Assembly (NCBI RefSeq): GCF_000359125.1
Contig: NZ_CAAF010000049.1
Location: forward strand, 1-64,000
Direction: 5' to 3'
DNA from: Mesorhizobium sp. STM 4661
GTDB taxonomy: Bacteria; Pseudomonadota; Alphaproteobacteria; Rhizobiales; Rhizobiaceae
Length of the DNA: 64,000 nucleotides
Shown here: in pieces, positions 1 to 9,856 of the stretch
Layout of the letters: every line of letters begins with the position of its first letter
How positions within the stretch are numbered: position 1 is the first letter of the stretch
Translations under genes and position numbers: made by a program
Notes under the pieces: model-generated
Told to the model about the DNA's origin: nothing
Database searches by the model: none
What the model saw: only the letters and a program-made list of their open reading frames with translations

Positions 1-37
1 GCCGTGCGGGGGAGATGTCCGGCAGGACAGAGGGGGG
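1..37. repeat. Partial copy of a GC-rich intergenic repeat
   Basis: The first bases of the window carry a run (GGGGGAGATGTCCGGCAGGA followed by CAGAGGGGGG) that matches one arm of the 49-bp inverted repeat at 17308-17356. The rest of the element presumably lies left of the window edge. It is non-coding DNA just beyond the stop of the minus-strand reductase gene. Confidence 0.8.
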
Positions 38-79
38 CGCGAAGGATCGCGGCGCGGAGGGCTGCGCCCGCAATGAGAA

Positions 80-724
80 CTACGCGCGCTCGATGATGAC
101 ATGCGTGGCATTCGGTGTCGCGATCTGCTCGCTGCAGCGGTAGCCGAGCCTGGGCATGTCGATGCCGGCAAAAAGGCTCTCGCCGGAGCCGAGCAGCATC
201 GGCGAGATCGCCAGATGCATGTTGTCGATAAGCTTTTCCCTGAGGTATTGCCGGATGGTGGCGACACCACCGCCGAGCCGTACATCCTTGCCATCAGCCG
301 CTGCTTTCGCCTTTTCCAGTGCCGAGTGGATGCCGTCGGTCACGAAATGGAAGGTCGTGCCGCCCTCCATGACGACGGGATCGCGCGCATGGTGGGTGAG
401 CACGAAGACCGGCACGTGATAGGGCGGGTTGTCACCCCACCAGCCTTTCCAGCTGTCATCTGGCCATTCGCCGCGGATCGGCCCGAACATGTTGCGGCCC
501 AGGATCCATGCGCCGACATTTTCGAAGCTGCGCGCCGCAAACGCCTCGTCCGTGTCCGTAGTCCCGCCTTCCTCACCGACCATTTGGCGGAAGGTGCGGG
601 TGCCGACCATCCATTTGTGCAGGGCTTCCCCGCCGACACCCAGCGGGTTCTTCAGATCCTGGTCGGGACCGGCGCCGAAGCCGTCGATCGACAGCGTGAA
701 AGCGTTGACGCGTAGCTTGGACAT
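80..724 (-). CDS. Dihydrofolate reductase family protein (RibD C-terminal-like)
   Basis: A 214-residue protein of the RibD C-terminal/DHFR-like fold (YyaP/YwjB type), predicted to be a cytosolic NADPH-dependent reductase whose substrate is unknown. The N-terminus has the family pattern of a short strand followed by SIDGF (about residues 12-16). A GRNMFGP segment (about 76-82) and the LGGG nucleotide-binding loop (about 150-153) follow, and the C-terminal third contains the usual SPMLLGSGESLF stretch. Length fits the family. A GGAGG ribosome site lies a few bases before the ATG. It is transcribed alone, with two related 20-bp direct repeats upstream. It should not be read as the folate enzyme FolA. 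Confidence 0.9.
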   Translation of the reverse strand: MSKLRVNAFTLSIDGFGAGPDQDLKNPLGVGGEALHKWMVGTRTFRQMVGEEGGTTDTDEAFAARSFENVGAWILGRNMFGPIRGEWPDDSWKGWWGDNPPYHVPVFVLTHHARDPVVMEGGTTFHFVTDGIHSALEKAKAAADGKDVRLGGGVATIRQYLREKLIDNMHLAISPMLLGSGESLFAGIDMPRLGYRCSEQIATPNATHVIIERA

Positions 725-740
725 GATCGCCTCCTAAACC

Positions 741-796
741 AGTTGTAATTTGCAAGCAGTTTCCTTTTAGCAAACCGATTGTGAATTGCAAGCGGT
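741..796. promoter_or_regulatory. Imperfect direct repeat upstream of the reductase gene
   Basis: Two related 20-mers, at 741-760 and 777-796, share 15 of 20 bases and both contain TTGCAAGC. Their 36-bp spacing places them in the promoter region of the minus-strand reductase gene, so they could be a tandem regulator-binding site. The identity of any regulator is unknown. The remaining DNA to 957 shows no gene. Confidence 0.4.
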
Positions 797-957
797 ATTT
801 TTTCGGCCAAACGCCAGAGGCCGGCAACAATTGTTGCTCGTCGCAGGTCGCAGCGGGCTGGATGGCAGCGCGCGGCCGAATTTCTTGAGGAGGCGTGGTC
901 AGCAGCCCGAGGCTGCAGACCATCCGCTTACCGGGAACTGAGCAGGTAGCTGGCGGG

Positions 958-1989
<1,032 letters not shown>

Positions 1990-2078
1990 CGCCTAAACTC
2001 CGGATCAGCAGCTTTTATCACGTGCCCATGCGGCTGACCAATGCGACACGTTTGTGCCAGGCCGTGGCTCGCTGGCAG

Positions 2079-2579
2079 CTACGGATTTGGCGGCCACGCA
2101 AGGTCGGGGCCGGTTCTGAAGAACGAGACGTTGTTGGTGAAAATGCTGGCCGGGGCAAGCCTGATCATGCGCCCGTCCGGATGTTCGATCTGCGCCACAT
2201 TGTCGATGAACCATCGGTTCCAGCTTGCTTCTGGACCAAGATATTTGTGAAGCAGCCGTTTGAAGCGGTCTGGCGACATCGGTTCGATGGTGGCGGCGCC
2301 GCGCAGTCCGAGATGGAGCAGGATGCCGGCCTCGTTGTCGAAGTGGACGATTTCCACCGCGCAGCGCGGGTGCCGTTCAAGGTGTTTTACCGCGCTGGCT
2401 TCCGACGATCCGAGCAGCCAGATCGCACCGTCCTCCCAGATGAACCACATCGGCGCGTTGCGCGGTGCGCCGTCTGTGCCAACGGTCGCCAGATTCGCCA
2501 TCAGCGGGCGGCTGAGGACATCGTCCGGGTCGAACTTTCGCGGCATCTCCCAGGCGTATCCCGACGTTTCAACGATCAT
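2079..2579 (-). CDS. Pyridoxamine 5'-phosphate oxidase family protein
   Basis: A 166-residue split-barrel flavin-binding protein of the PNPOx-like family, probably a cytosolic FMN- or F420-type oxidoreductase of unknown substrate. It shows the RPLMANLATVGTDGAPRNAP strand typical of the N-terminal half of the barrel and the pattern HLERHPRCAVEIVHFDN. The start is placed at the ATG at 2579 because AGGGACGA sits about 7 bases upstream. A longer in-frame ATG at 2720 would add 47 residues with no family resemblance. It lies back to back with the plus-strand hydrolase gene at 2774. Confidence 0.82.
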   Translation of the reverse strand: MIVETSGYAWEMPRKFDPDDVLSRPLMANLATVGTDGAPRNAPMWFIWEDGAIWLLGSSEASAVKHLERHPRCAVEIVHFDNEAGILLHLGLRGAATIEPMSPDRFKRLLHKYLGPEASWNRWFIDNVAQIEHPDGRMIRLAPASIFTNNVSFFRTGPDLAWPPNP

Positions 2580-2773
2580 GCGTTCGTCCCTGATTGCTGC
2601 ATAGATAGCTGTCGCCTGCAATTCTGCGCCCGTTTGGCTCGGGCGCAAAGCATGACCTCTTTGCGCCCGTGAAAATCCAGATCGGCCTGCCGGCGTTTGG
2701 CCCGCCATTGACGGACCCATGCGCCAACCTTTAGCACTTCAGTCCCGCAGGCGCGGGGAGGGATTCTCTGGCG

Positions 2774-3817
2774 ATGGATTTTGACGGAGGCGATGAAATT
2801 CGCTTCGAACATTTGGGCCGGGCTGGCATCGTCACGCTGACGCGGCCGCAGGCGCTCAATGCCGTCACGCATCGCATGGTCAAGGCGCTCGACAGGGCCT
2901 TGCACGCCTGGGAGCGGGATCACGAGGTCGATGTTGTCGTCGTCAAGGCCGAGGGCAGGGCGTTTTCCGCGGGCGGCGACATCCTCGACATCTACGAGGC
3001 CGGTCGCGCGGGAAAGCCGCCGGTCGAATTCTTCGCCGACGAATACCGCCTCAACGCCCGTATCGCCCGGTTCAAGAAACCCTATGTCGCGCTGATCGAT
3101 GGCATCGTCATGGGCGGCGGCGTCGGCGTCTCGTTCCACGGCTCGCAGCGGGTCATGACCGAGAATGCCCAGTTCGCCATGCCGGAAGTCGGCATCGGCT
3201 TCTTTCCCGATGTCGGCGCCAGCCATCTCCTGCCGGACCTTGGCGGCAGCTTCGGCATGTATCTGGCGCTCACCGGCAACCGCATCCGCCATGGCGATGC
3301 GCTGTGGTCGGGCCTGGCGACGCATACGATCAAGGCGCTGGACCAGGCCGCATTTCTCGACCGGCTGGCGGCGTCCGGCGATCCGGAATCGGTGCTGCGC
3401 GGTTTTTTTGTCCCGGCCCGGCGCGAGACGGACAGGCCGGTGCTGGAAGCGATCGCCCGCCATTTTGCGCAACCCTCGCTGGCCGACATTGTCGGCAGCC
3501 TGGAGCGGGCAGCCGTCGCGGACGACTTCGCGGCAAAGACGCTGGCGACGATCCGCACCCGTTCGCCGACCAGCCTGCATGTCGCCTGGCGCCAGATCAG
3601 CGCCGGGCTGACGCTGTCCATGGACGAATGCATGAAGATGGAGTTCCGCATCCTCAACCGTATGCTGTCGGGCCATGATTTCTACGAAGGCATTCGCGCC
3701 GCCATCATCGACAAGGGCTCGACGCCGCTCTGGCGGCCGGCAAGCCTCGATGCGGTCGGCGCTGCCGACGTCGATGCCTATTTCGCGCCGCTCGATGAAC
3801 GGGAACTCAAGCTGTGA
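2774..3817 (+). CDS. Enoyl-CoA hydratase/isomerase family protein, 3-hydroxyisobutyryl-CoA hydrolase-like
   Basis: A crotonase-fold protein of 347 residues. Its length and the pattern RAFSAGGDI (about 61-69), GIVMGGGVGVSFHGS (about 111-125) and MPEVGIGFFPDVGASH point to the HIBCH (ECH_2) branch, which hydrolyses 3-hydroxyisobutyryl-CoA in valine breakdown. The Glu in the MPEVGIGFFPD segment is the position used catalytically in that branch. The C-terminal RNPR-type segment is replaced by ALTGNR, usual in the family. The next gene starts at a GTG overlapping the TGA, so the two are likely co-transcribed. A different acyl-CoA substrate cannot be excluded. Confidence 0.85.
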   Translation: MDFDGGDEIRFEHLGRAGIVTLTRPQALNAVTHRMVKALDRALHAWERDHEVDVVVVKAEGRAFSAGGDILDIYEAGRAGKPPVEFFADEYRLNARIARFKKPYVALIDGIVMGGGVGVSFHGSQRVMTENAQFAMPEVGIGFFPDVGASHLLPDLGGSFGMYLALTGNRIRHGDALWSGLATHTIKALDQAAFLDRLAASGDPESVLRGFFVPARRETDRPVLEAIARHFAQPSLADIVGSLERAAVADDFAAKTLATIRTRSPTSLHVAWRQISAGLTLSMDECMKMEFRILNRMLSGHDFYEGIRAAIIDKGSTPLWRPASLDAVGAADVDAYFAPLDERELKL

Positions 3818-4248
3818 GCGAGGTCACGTCGAGACGCGTCGTGCTGCAGCCGACGACGGTGGAGGTCATCTTCGCCTGGTTCCAGCGCATCATCGCCGGC
3901 TACTGCCTTCTGTTCGGCATATTGTACTGGATCCGGCTGATCGGCTTCTACCAGGGCCCGCTGTGGCGCTTCGACCTGATGCCCGTGCACTGGCAGGTGG
4001 CGGCGGTGATGCTCGCCGTTTTCTTCCCCTTCGCCGCCGCCGGCCTGTGGATGCTGGCCTCCTGGGGGCCGGTGATCTGGTTCATCTGCGCGGTGACCGA
4101 GACGGTCATGTATGCCGGCTTTCCCGAGCTCTTCGGCCACCGGCTGCTGATCGTCGCATCGCATGCGGCGGTGGCGCTGCTCTATATCGTCTTCCGCGTG
4201 GTGATCTGGCTGCAGAAGCGGCAAGCGCTGGCGCCGCGCGTTCCATAG
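3814..4248 (+). CDS. Small integral membrane protein (DUF6163-like)
   Basis: A 144-residue protein with about four hydrophobic segments (roughly residues 21-40, 62-80, 87-103 and 111-128), so an inner-membrane protein of unknown role. It resembles the uncharacterised DUF6163 family of Hyphomicrobiales, which from memory sits beside ldtR in related genomes. The GTG start overlaps the TGA of the preceding hydrolase gene, suggesting translational coupling. It is followed by a 228-bp gap leading to ldtR. No catalytic motif is visible. Confidence 0.75.
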   Translation: MSEVTSRRVVLQPTTVEVIFAWFQRIIAGYCLLFGILYWIRLIGFYQGPLWRFDLMPVHWQVAAVMLAVFFPFAAAGLWMLASWGPVIWFICAVTETVMYAGFPELFGHRLLIVASHAAVALLYIVFRVVIWLQKRQALAPRVP

Positions 4249-4476
4249 GACGCGCTGAAACTTTGAATCGGCCAATTTCCGCCCGAAATCAGTGGCTAAA
4301 TCTTTAGGTTAATTATCCTTGCTCGGGTGACCGATCGTTAAGCCTCTTTCGAAACCTCTTACCGGTAAGCTCTTGTTAGCCCTAGCGTTTAAGTCGAATT
4401 TTATGAGTATTCGATAGTGTCGCGATCAAGGTGAAAAACAAAAAATCACCAGGGCGACAAACGAGAGGCAAAGACA
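4249..4476. promoter_or_regulatory. ldtR upstream region with short palindromes
   Basis: AT-richer than its surroundings. It contains CTTACCGGTAAG (4358-4369), TTTCGAAA (4347-4354) and several TTAA steps. These are plausible sites for autoregulation of ldtR, but no regulator can be assigned from sequence alone. No gene is seen. Confidence 0.35.
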
Positions 4477-4992
4477 ATGATCAATTCGCGTCCGGCGGCG
4501 AAGACCGCCAACGTATCCGACGACCGCCGCGAGGCAATCCGTTCGCTTTACATGGAATCGCTGCAGCTCGTGGAGCGTCTGCACCGCCGTCTGCTTGACG
4601 TGATCAAGGACGAATTCGACCGCAACGGCCGTTCCGACATCAACGCCATCCAGGCACTGCTCCTCTTCAACATCGGCAACGCGGAGCTGACCGCCGGCGA
4701 ACTGCGCTCGCGCGGCTACTATCTCGGCTCGAACGTTTCCTACAATCTGAAGAAGCTGGTCGATCTCGGCTTCATCAACCACCAGCGCTCGCGCATCGAC
4801 CGCCGTTCGGTCCGCGTCTCGCTGACGCCGAAGGGCAACGAGGTGGCGGAAGTTGTCGCCGGTCTCTACGAGCGCCATGTCGGCTCGATCGAGCAGGTCG
4901 GCGGCATCAACACCGACGAGTTCAAGCAGATGAACCGCGCCCTGCAGCGGCTGGACCGCTTCTGGAACGACACCATCGCGTATCGGATGTAA
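4477..4992 (+). CDS. ldtR: MarR-type winged-helix regulator LdtR
   Basis: A 171-residue transcriptional regulator. Residues about 55-125 form a winged helix: IQALLLFNIGNAELTAGELRSR (helices 2-3), GSNVSYNLKKLVDLGFI (recognition helix) and RSRIDRRSVRVSLTPKG (wing). This matches the LdtR family described in Candidatus Liberibacter and Sinorhizobium, which activates the neighbouring L,D-transpeptidase gene and affects osmotic-stress tolerance. That role is established knowledge for the family, not shown here. The ATG follows a purine-rich AGAGGCAAAGAC stretch. A rho-independent terminator follows at 5052, so it is transcribed separately from ldtP. Confidence 0.9.
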   Translation: MINSRPAAKTANVSDDRREAIRSLYMESLQLVERLHRRLLDVIKDEFDRNGRSDINAIQALLLFNIGNAELTAGELRSRGYYLGSNVSYNLKKLVDLGFINHQRSRIDRRSVRVSLTPKGNEVAEVVAGLYERHVGSIEQVGGINTDEFKQMNRALQRLDRFWNDTIAYRM

Positions 4993-5051
4993 TTCATCCG
5001 CCGCGTTCGAAGCCGCGCCACAGAAGCGCGGCCGGGGGCGCAGCCAATCAG

Positions 5052-5085
5052 GGACCGGTGCCGAAAAGCACCGGTCCTTGCGTTT
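5052..5085 (+). terminator. Rho-independent terminator after ldtR
   Basis: A perfect 10-bp stem, GGACCGGTGC (5052-5061) with GCACCGGTCC (5068-5077), has a six-base CGAAAA loop and is followed by TTGCGTTT. It lies 60 bases past the ldtR stop. Confidence 0.85.
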
Positions 5086-5244
5086 CGTATGGGCCAGCCG
5101 ATCCAAATCGCTGATAAGGCCACGTTGCCGCCATATTCCCCAGTGAAAGCGAGAGTGCGGGTGACGCTTGAGGTCAAAGCCATGAATTCACCTCGAATGC
5201 GCGTCACACTTTGCCTGTTTCACATCGAAGTGATGGGAGCGCTG

Positions 5245-5270
5245 GTTGGCTAATTGTTAACAATGCCAAC
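5245..5270. promoter_or_regulatory. Long palindrome upstream of ldtP, candidate LdtR operator
   Basis: GTTGGC (5245-5250) and GCCAAC (5265-5270) flank the perfect 12-bp palindrome ATTGTTAACAAT (5253-5264), with a two-base TA offset on the left. It lies about 45 bases before the ldtP start and directly downstream of the regulator gene. Assignment to LdtR is inferred from position and symmetry only. Confidence 0.6.
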
Positions 5271-5315
5271 TTTAGAGTGTGGGCGAGATCGCCCGGTGAA
5301 AAAATTGCTACAAGA

Positions 5316-6584
5316 ATGTCTGGAACGTCCATGAGAACCAGCCGCCGTTTTTTTCTTTCCGGAGCCTCCGCGCTCGCAGCCGCAGTTGTCGCCGGCAGTG
5401 CCAGCGCGCAGGACGTGATCGGGGACATCCTGAAATCCTCGGGCCGCGGTAATTGGGACGACCAGTTCGACGCCCGCCCCAGCCAGGGCGGCAAAGTGGC
5501 CTCGACGCTGCCGATCTTCAGCCTGCAGACCGTTTCGTTTACCGAGCAGGCGGTGGCGCAATATCAGAACATCGTCGCCCAGGGTGGCTGGGAGCCGGTT
5601 CCCGATACCAAGAAATTGCAGCTTGGCGTCGATGACCCCGACGTGGTGCCGCTGCGCAAGCGTCTGATGATTTCGGGCGATCTGGCGCAGAGCGCCGGCA
5701 TTTCGACGGCCTTCGATTCCTACGTCGACGCCGCGGTCAAGCGCTTCCAGGCGCGCCATGGCCTGCCGTCCGACGGAACGCTCGGCCAATACACCTTTGC
5801 GGCGATGAATGTTTCGGCACCAATCCGGCTCGGCCAGTTGCAGACCAATCTGCAGCGCCTGCGCGAGCGCGCCGGCACGCTGGGCAACCGCTATGTTCTG
5901 GTTGACATCCCGGGCGCCCAGATCGAGGCGGTCGAGAACGACCGCGTCGTGCTGCGCCATACGGCGATCGTCGGCAAGGTCGATCGCCAGACGCCGATAG
6001 TCAATTCCAAGATCAACGAGATCGTCGTCAATCCCTACTGGAATGCTCCGGTGTCGATAGTGCGCAAGGACATCATTCCGCTGATGCGCAAGGATCCGAA
6101 CTATCTCAAGGACAGCAACATCCGCCTGTTCGCGCCGGATGGCAGCGAAGTCGATCCGCTGACCGTGGACTGGTCGACAGACGACGCCGCGAAATACCGC
6201 TTCCGCCAGGATCCGGGCGCCGGCAATGCGATGGCCTCGGTCAAGATCAATTTCCCGAGCCCCGATGGCGTCTATATGCACGATACGCCGCAGCAGAGCC
6301 TGTTCGGCAAGATGATGCGCTTCGATTCCTCGGGCTGCGTGCGCGTCCAGAACGTGCGCGATCTCGTCACCTGGATCCTGCGCGACACGCCGGGCTGGAA
6401 CCGCCAGCGTTTCGAGGCGACGATCAAGAGCGGCGAGAGCGTCCCGGTGCAAGTCACCAATCCGGTGGCGGTCTATTTCCTCTATCTGTCGGCCTGGTCG
6501 ACGGGGCCGGGCGTCGTGCAGTTCCGCGACGACATTTATGGCCTTGACGGGGCCAACGAGCTGCAGATCACCTCCGCGCTGTAA
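5316..6584 (+). CDS. ldtP: L,D-transpeptidase LdtP
   Basis: Periplasmic peptidoglycan cross-linking enzyme. The N-terminus carries a twin-arginine-like signal (SRRFFLSGASALAAAVVAG, cleavage near SASAQ). A peptidoglycan-binding domain follows (AVKRFQARHGLPSDGTLGQYTF), then a YkuD catalytic domain with MHDTP and SSGCVRV, catalytic Cys about residue 341. Length is about 422 residues, usual for the YcbB-like alphaproteobacterial group. The ATG at 5331 (just before the RTSRR segment) is an alternative start. Longer starts from 5211 add sequence that would mask the signal peptide and overlap the palindrome. Likely regulated by LdtR encoded upstream. Confidence 0.9.
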   Translation: MSGTSMRTSRRFFLSGASALAAAVVAGSASAQDVIGDILKSSGRGNWDDQFDARPSQGGKVASTLPIFSLQTVSFTEQAVAQYQNIVAQGGWEPVPDTKKLQLGVDDPDVVPLRKRLMISGDLAQSAGISTAFDSYVDAAVKRFQARHGLPSDGTLGQYTFAAMNVSAPIRLGQLQTNLQRLRERAGTLGNRYVLVDIPGAQIEAVENDRVVLRHTAIVGKVDRQTPIVNSKINEIVVNPYWNAPVSIVRKDIIPLMRKDPNYLKDSNIRLFAPDGSEVDPLTVDWSTDDAAKYRFRQDPGAGNAMASVKINFPSPDGVYMHDTPQQSLFGKMMRFDSSGCVRVQNVRDLVTWILRDTPGWNRQRFEATIKSGESVPVQVTNPVAVYFLYLSAWSTGPGVVQFRDDIYGLDGANELQITSAL

Positions 6585-6603
6585 CCAACTGATTCTTTTG
6601 CTG

Positions 6604-6632
6604 AAAAGGCCGCCATTGGGCGGCCTTTTTTG
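6604..6632 (+). terminator. Rho-independent terminator after ldtP
   Basis: AAGGCCGCC and GGCGGCCTT pair around an ATTG loop and are followed by TTTTTGC, 20 bases past the ldtP stop. Confidence 0.9.
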
Positions 6633-6726
6633 CTTTCAAGTTTCCGCCAACGCGTCTGTTATGTGCCTAGCTGGACGTTCCACCCGGTTTTGCGCATGGT
6701 CCTGAAACCTCGTTCGGAATCGCATC

Positions 6727-8367
6727 ATGCAAGTCGCCGTCTTCATCCTCGTCGTGCTCGTCTTCGTTGCCCTTTCCGGCGCGCTGGTACGGCTCGTGCG
6801 CGTGCCGCTGCCGGTACTGCAGATCGCCATAGGTATAGCCCTTGCCTGGCCGGTGCGCGGCATCCATGTCGAGATCGATCCCGAGCTGTTCCTGCTGGTG
6901 TTCATCCCGCCGCTTTTGTTCGGCGACGCCGTTGCCGCGCCGAAGCGCGAACTGCTGGCGTTGCGCGGCCCGATCCTCGACCTTGCCATCGGGCTCGTCT
7001 TCTTCACCATCGTCGGCTTCGGCTATGCCTTGCATTGGCTGGTGCCGAGCATCCCGCTGGTCGTCGCCTTCGCGCTTGCGGCGGTGCTGTCGCCGACAGA
7101 TGCTGTGGCCGTCTCCTCGATCGTCGACCGGAACGTTGTTCCGGCGCGGCTGATGCATATTCTGGAAGGCGAGTCGCTGCTCAACGACGCCTCGGGCCTG
7201 GTCATGTTCCGCTTCGCCGTGGCAGCGGTGCTGACCGGCAGCTTTTCCTTCGCCGCCGCATCGCTGGGCTTCCTCTACGCCGTGGCGGCCGGCATCCTGG
7301 CCGGCGTGGTGGCGGTGTTCGCCGCCGCCAAGGCGCTGCAATTGCTCAACCGCATCGGCGGTGTGCCGGCCGAGGCGCAGGTTCTGGTGATGATACTGAT
7401 CCCCTTCATTGCCTATCTCGGCGCCGAGCATGCCGGCGCGTCCGGAATCCTGGCCGCCGTCACCGCCGGCGTGCTCACCAGCGGGTCCGGCATCTTCCGC
7501 TATCTCGGCGTCTCGGCGCGCATGCAGACCATGTCGCTGTGGACGACGCTATCCTTCATCTTCAACGGCGCGCTCTTCATTCTGCTCGGCCTGCAACTCC
7601 CCGACATCATCCGCAACGTGCCGCCCGAACTCACCAGCCGGCATTGGCTGATCGAGCCGGTTGCCACGGTGCTGATCCTCACTTTATGCCTGATCGCGCT
7701 ACGCTTCCTATGGATATGGGTTGGCGACATAGCGGCGCGCCTTGCCGCGCGGTTTGGCAAGCGCAAGGCCGAACCGTTCGGCCTGCGCGTGCGGCTCGCC
7801 GGCTCGGTGGCCGGCGTGCGCGGCGCGATCACGCTGGCCGGCATCCTGTCGCTGCCGCTGGCCATGCCGGACGGTTCGCCGTTTCCGGCGCGCGATGTGG
7901 TGATCTTCCTCGCCGCGGGCGTCATCATCTGTTCGCTTGTCATCGCCAGCCTTTCCTTGCCGAAGATCGCGCGCGGGCTGGTCGAGCCGGGCGAGCATCC
8001 CGGTGCCGCCGAGGAACGCCGGGCGCGCGTCGGCGCGGCCAATGCGGCAATCGCCCGCATCGAGAGCGTCGCCAATGACGGCAGCGAAGGGGAGGAGGCC
8101 GGCGCCCGCCTGGCGGTGGCCGACAGCATCGTTGCCGGTTATCGGCGCCGCATTGCCGCCTCCGACGAGGCGGATGAAGCCCGCGCCGAGGCCCGTGAAG
8201 CCGGCCGGCTGGAGCTTGAGCTCAGGCTCGCCGGCATCGAGGCCGAGCGCGCCGCCGTGCGCGCCATGTTTCGCAGTCGCGAGATCAACGACCATACGAT
8301 GCAGGCGCTGTTTGCCGAAATCACGCTCACCGAGGCCCTGCTGAAGGGCCGGCAGGCGAGAAAATAG
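6727..8367 (+). CDS. Cation/proton antiporter, CPA1 family (NhaP/YjcE type)
   Basis: A 546-residue inner-membrane protein. The first ~410 residues hold 12 or so hydrophobic segments, and the last ~130 form a charged cytosolic tail rich in Glu, Ala and Arg. Family landmarks are SPTDAVAVSSI (about residues 122-132) and EGESLLNDASGLVMFRF (about 148-164), where the conserved Asp lies in the ion path. It probably exchanges Na+ or K+ for H+ and serves pH or salt homeostasis. Specificity cannot be read from sequence. It is a monocistronic gene between the ldtP terminator and glyA. Confidence 0.88.
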   Translation: MQVAVFILVVLVFVALSGALVRLVRVPLPVLQIAIGIALAWPVRGIHVEIDPELFLLVFIPPLLFGDAVAAPKRELLALRGPILDLAIGLVFFTIVGFGYALHWLVPSIPLVVAFALAAVLSPTDAVAVSSIVDRNVVPARLMHILEGESLLNDASGLVMFRFAVAAVLTGSFSFAAASLGFLYAVAAGILAGVVAVFAAAKALQLLNRIGGVPAEAQVLVMILIPFIAYLGAEHAGASGILAAVTAGVLTSGSGIFRYLGVSARMQTMSLWTTLSFIFNGALFILLGLQLPDIIRNVPPELTSRHWLIEPVATVLILTLCLIALRFLWIWVGDIAARLAARFGKRKAEPFGLRVRLAGSVAGVRGAITLAGILSLPLAMPDGSPFPARDVVIFLAAGVIICSLVIASLSLPKIARGLVEPGEHPGAAEERRARVGAANAAIARIESVANDGSEGEEAGARLAVADSIVAGYRRRIAASDEADEARAEAREAGRLELELRLAGIEAERAAVRAMFRSREINDHTMQALFAEITLTEALLKGRQARK

Positions 8368-8484
8368 GGCCTGCGGACCGGCGCTGGCGCAATCCGGCCA
8401 GCAAATTTCGCGCTGCAAACGTGGCGGGGGCAAAGCAACTGTGTTAATGGCGCGGCAGGCCCCCCGGATCAAGGATTTCAAGCC

Positions 8485-9798
8485 ATGGCAACAGCAGCGG
8501 CAGTGTCGAACAAATTCGAATCCTTCTTCGAAACCACGCTTGAGGATGCCGATCCGGAGATCTTCGGCGCCATCCGCAACGAACTCGGCCGTCAGCGCCA
8601 CGAGATCGAGCTGATTGCGTCGGAAAACATCGTCTCCCGCGCCGTGCTGGAAGCGCAGGGATCGATCATGACCAACAAATATGCCGAGGGCTATCCGGGC
8701 AAGCGCTACTATGGCGGCTGCCAGTTCGTCGACGTGGCCGAGGAACTGGCCATCGAGCGCGCCAAGAAACTGTTCGACTGCAACTTCGCCAACGTCCAGC
8801 CGAATTCCGGCAGCCAGATGAACCAGGCGGTGTTCCTGGCGCTCTTGCAACCCGGCGACACCTTCATGGGCCTCGATTTGAATTCGGGCGGCCACCTGAC
8901 TCACGGTTCGCCGGTCAACATGAGCGGCAAATGGTTCAAGGTCGTCTCCTACGGCGTGCGCAGGGAAGACCATCTGCTTGACATGGACGCCATCGAGAAG
9001 ACTGCCCATGAGACCAGGCCGAAGCTGATCCTGGCCGGCGGCACCGCCTATTCGCGCGTCTGGGACTGGAGGCGGTTCCGCGAGATCGCCGATTCGATCG
9101 GCGCCTATCTGATGGTTGACATGGCGCATATCGCCGGCCTGGTCGCGGGCGGCGTGCACCCGTCGCCGCTGCCCCATGCCCATGTGGTGACGACGACGAC
9201 GCACAAGTCGCTGCGCGGCCCGCGCGGCGGCATGATCCTGTGCAACGACGAGGACATTGCCAAGAAGATGAACTCGGCGGTATTCCCGGGCTTGCAGGGC
9301 GGGCCGCTGATGCATGTCATCGCCGCCAAGGCGGTGGCGCTCGGCGAAGCGCTGAAGCCGAGCTTCAAACTCTATGCCGAGAGCGTCGCCGCCAATGCCA
9401 AGGCGCTGGCCTCCAGTCTGCAGGAAACCGGCCTCGACATCGTCTCCGGCGGCACCGACAATCATCTGATGCTGGTCGACCTCAGGCCCAAGAACGCCAC
9501 CGGCAAACGCGCCGAGGCCGCACTTGGCCGCGCCAACATCACCTGCAACAAGAACGGCATCCCCTTCGATCCGGAAAAGCCCTTCGTCACCTCGGGCGTA
9601 CGTCTGGGCACGCCGGCCGGCACCACGCGCGGCTTCGGCCGGGCCGAGTTCCGCGAGATCGGCAAGCTGATCGCCGAGGTGCTGGATGGGCTCAAGGTCG
9701 CCAATTCCGACGAGGGCAATGCGGCGGTGGAAGCCGTGGTGAAGGCGAAAGTGGCCGCATTAACGGATCGTTTTCCGCTCTACCCGTATCTCGGTTGA
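8485..9798 (+). CDS. glyA: Serine hydroxymethyltransferase
   Basis: Interconverts serine plus tetrahydrofolate with glycine plus 5,10-methylene-tetrahydrofolate, the main one-carbon source in the cytosol. The 437-residue protein shows the N-terminal [19 protein letters not shown], the [11 protein letters not shown] substrate loop and the PLP lysine in [13 protein letters not shown] (Lys241). [16 protein letters not shown] and [15 protein letters not shown] are also family signatures. Length is normal. It is followed by an exported protein, then nrdR and the rib genes, the usual rhizobial order. No glycine riboswitch was recognised in the 117-bp leader. Confidence 0.98.
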   Translation: MATAAAVSNKFESFFETTLEDADPEIFGAIRNELGRQRHEIELIASENIVSRAVLEAQGSIMTNKYAEGYPGKRYYGGCQFVDVAEELAIERAKKLFDCNFANVQPNSGSQMNQAVFLALLQPGDTFMGLDLNSGGHLTHGSPVNMSGKWFKVVSYGVRREDHLLDMDAIEKTAHETRPKLILAGGTAYSRVWDWRRFREIADSIGAYLMVDMAHIAGLVAGGVHPSPLPHAHVVTTTTHKSLRGPRGGMILCNDEDIAKKMNSAVFPGLQGGPLMHVIAAKAVALGEALKPSFKLYAESVAANAKALASSLQETGLDIVSGGTDNHLMLVDLRPKNATGKRAEAALGRANITCNKNGIPFDPEKPFVTSGVRLGTPAGTTRGFGRAEFREIGKLIAEVLDGLKVANSDEGNAAVEAVVKAKVAALTDRFPLYPYLG

Positions 9799-9856
9799 CC
9801 TGAACGTCATTCGTTGTCGAGAAGCACCATTCCGGGCGGTTCGTGCGGGAGTCCTG

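Noticed and set aside
8368-8484. Glycine riboswitch before glyA
   Set aside because: The 117-bp leader has no tandem aptamer-like stems or the conserved GGAGAG-type core. No support.
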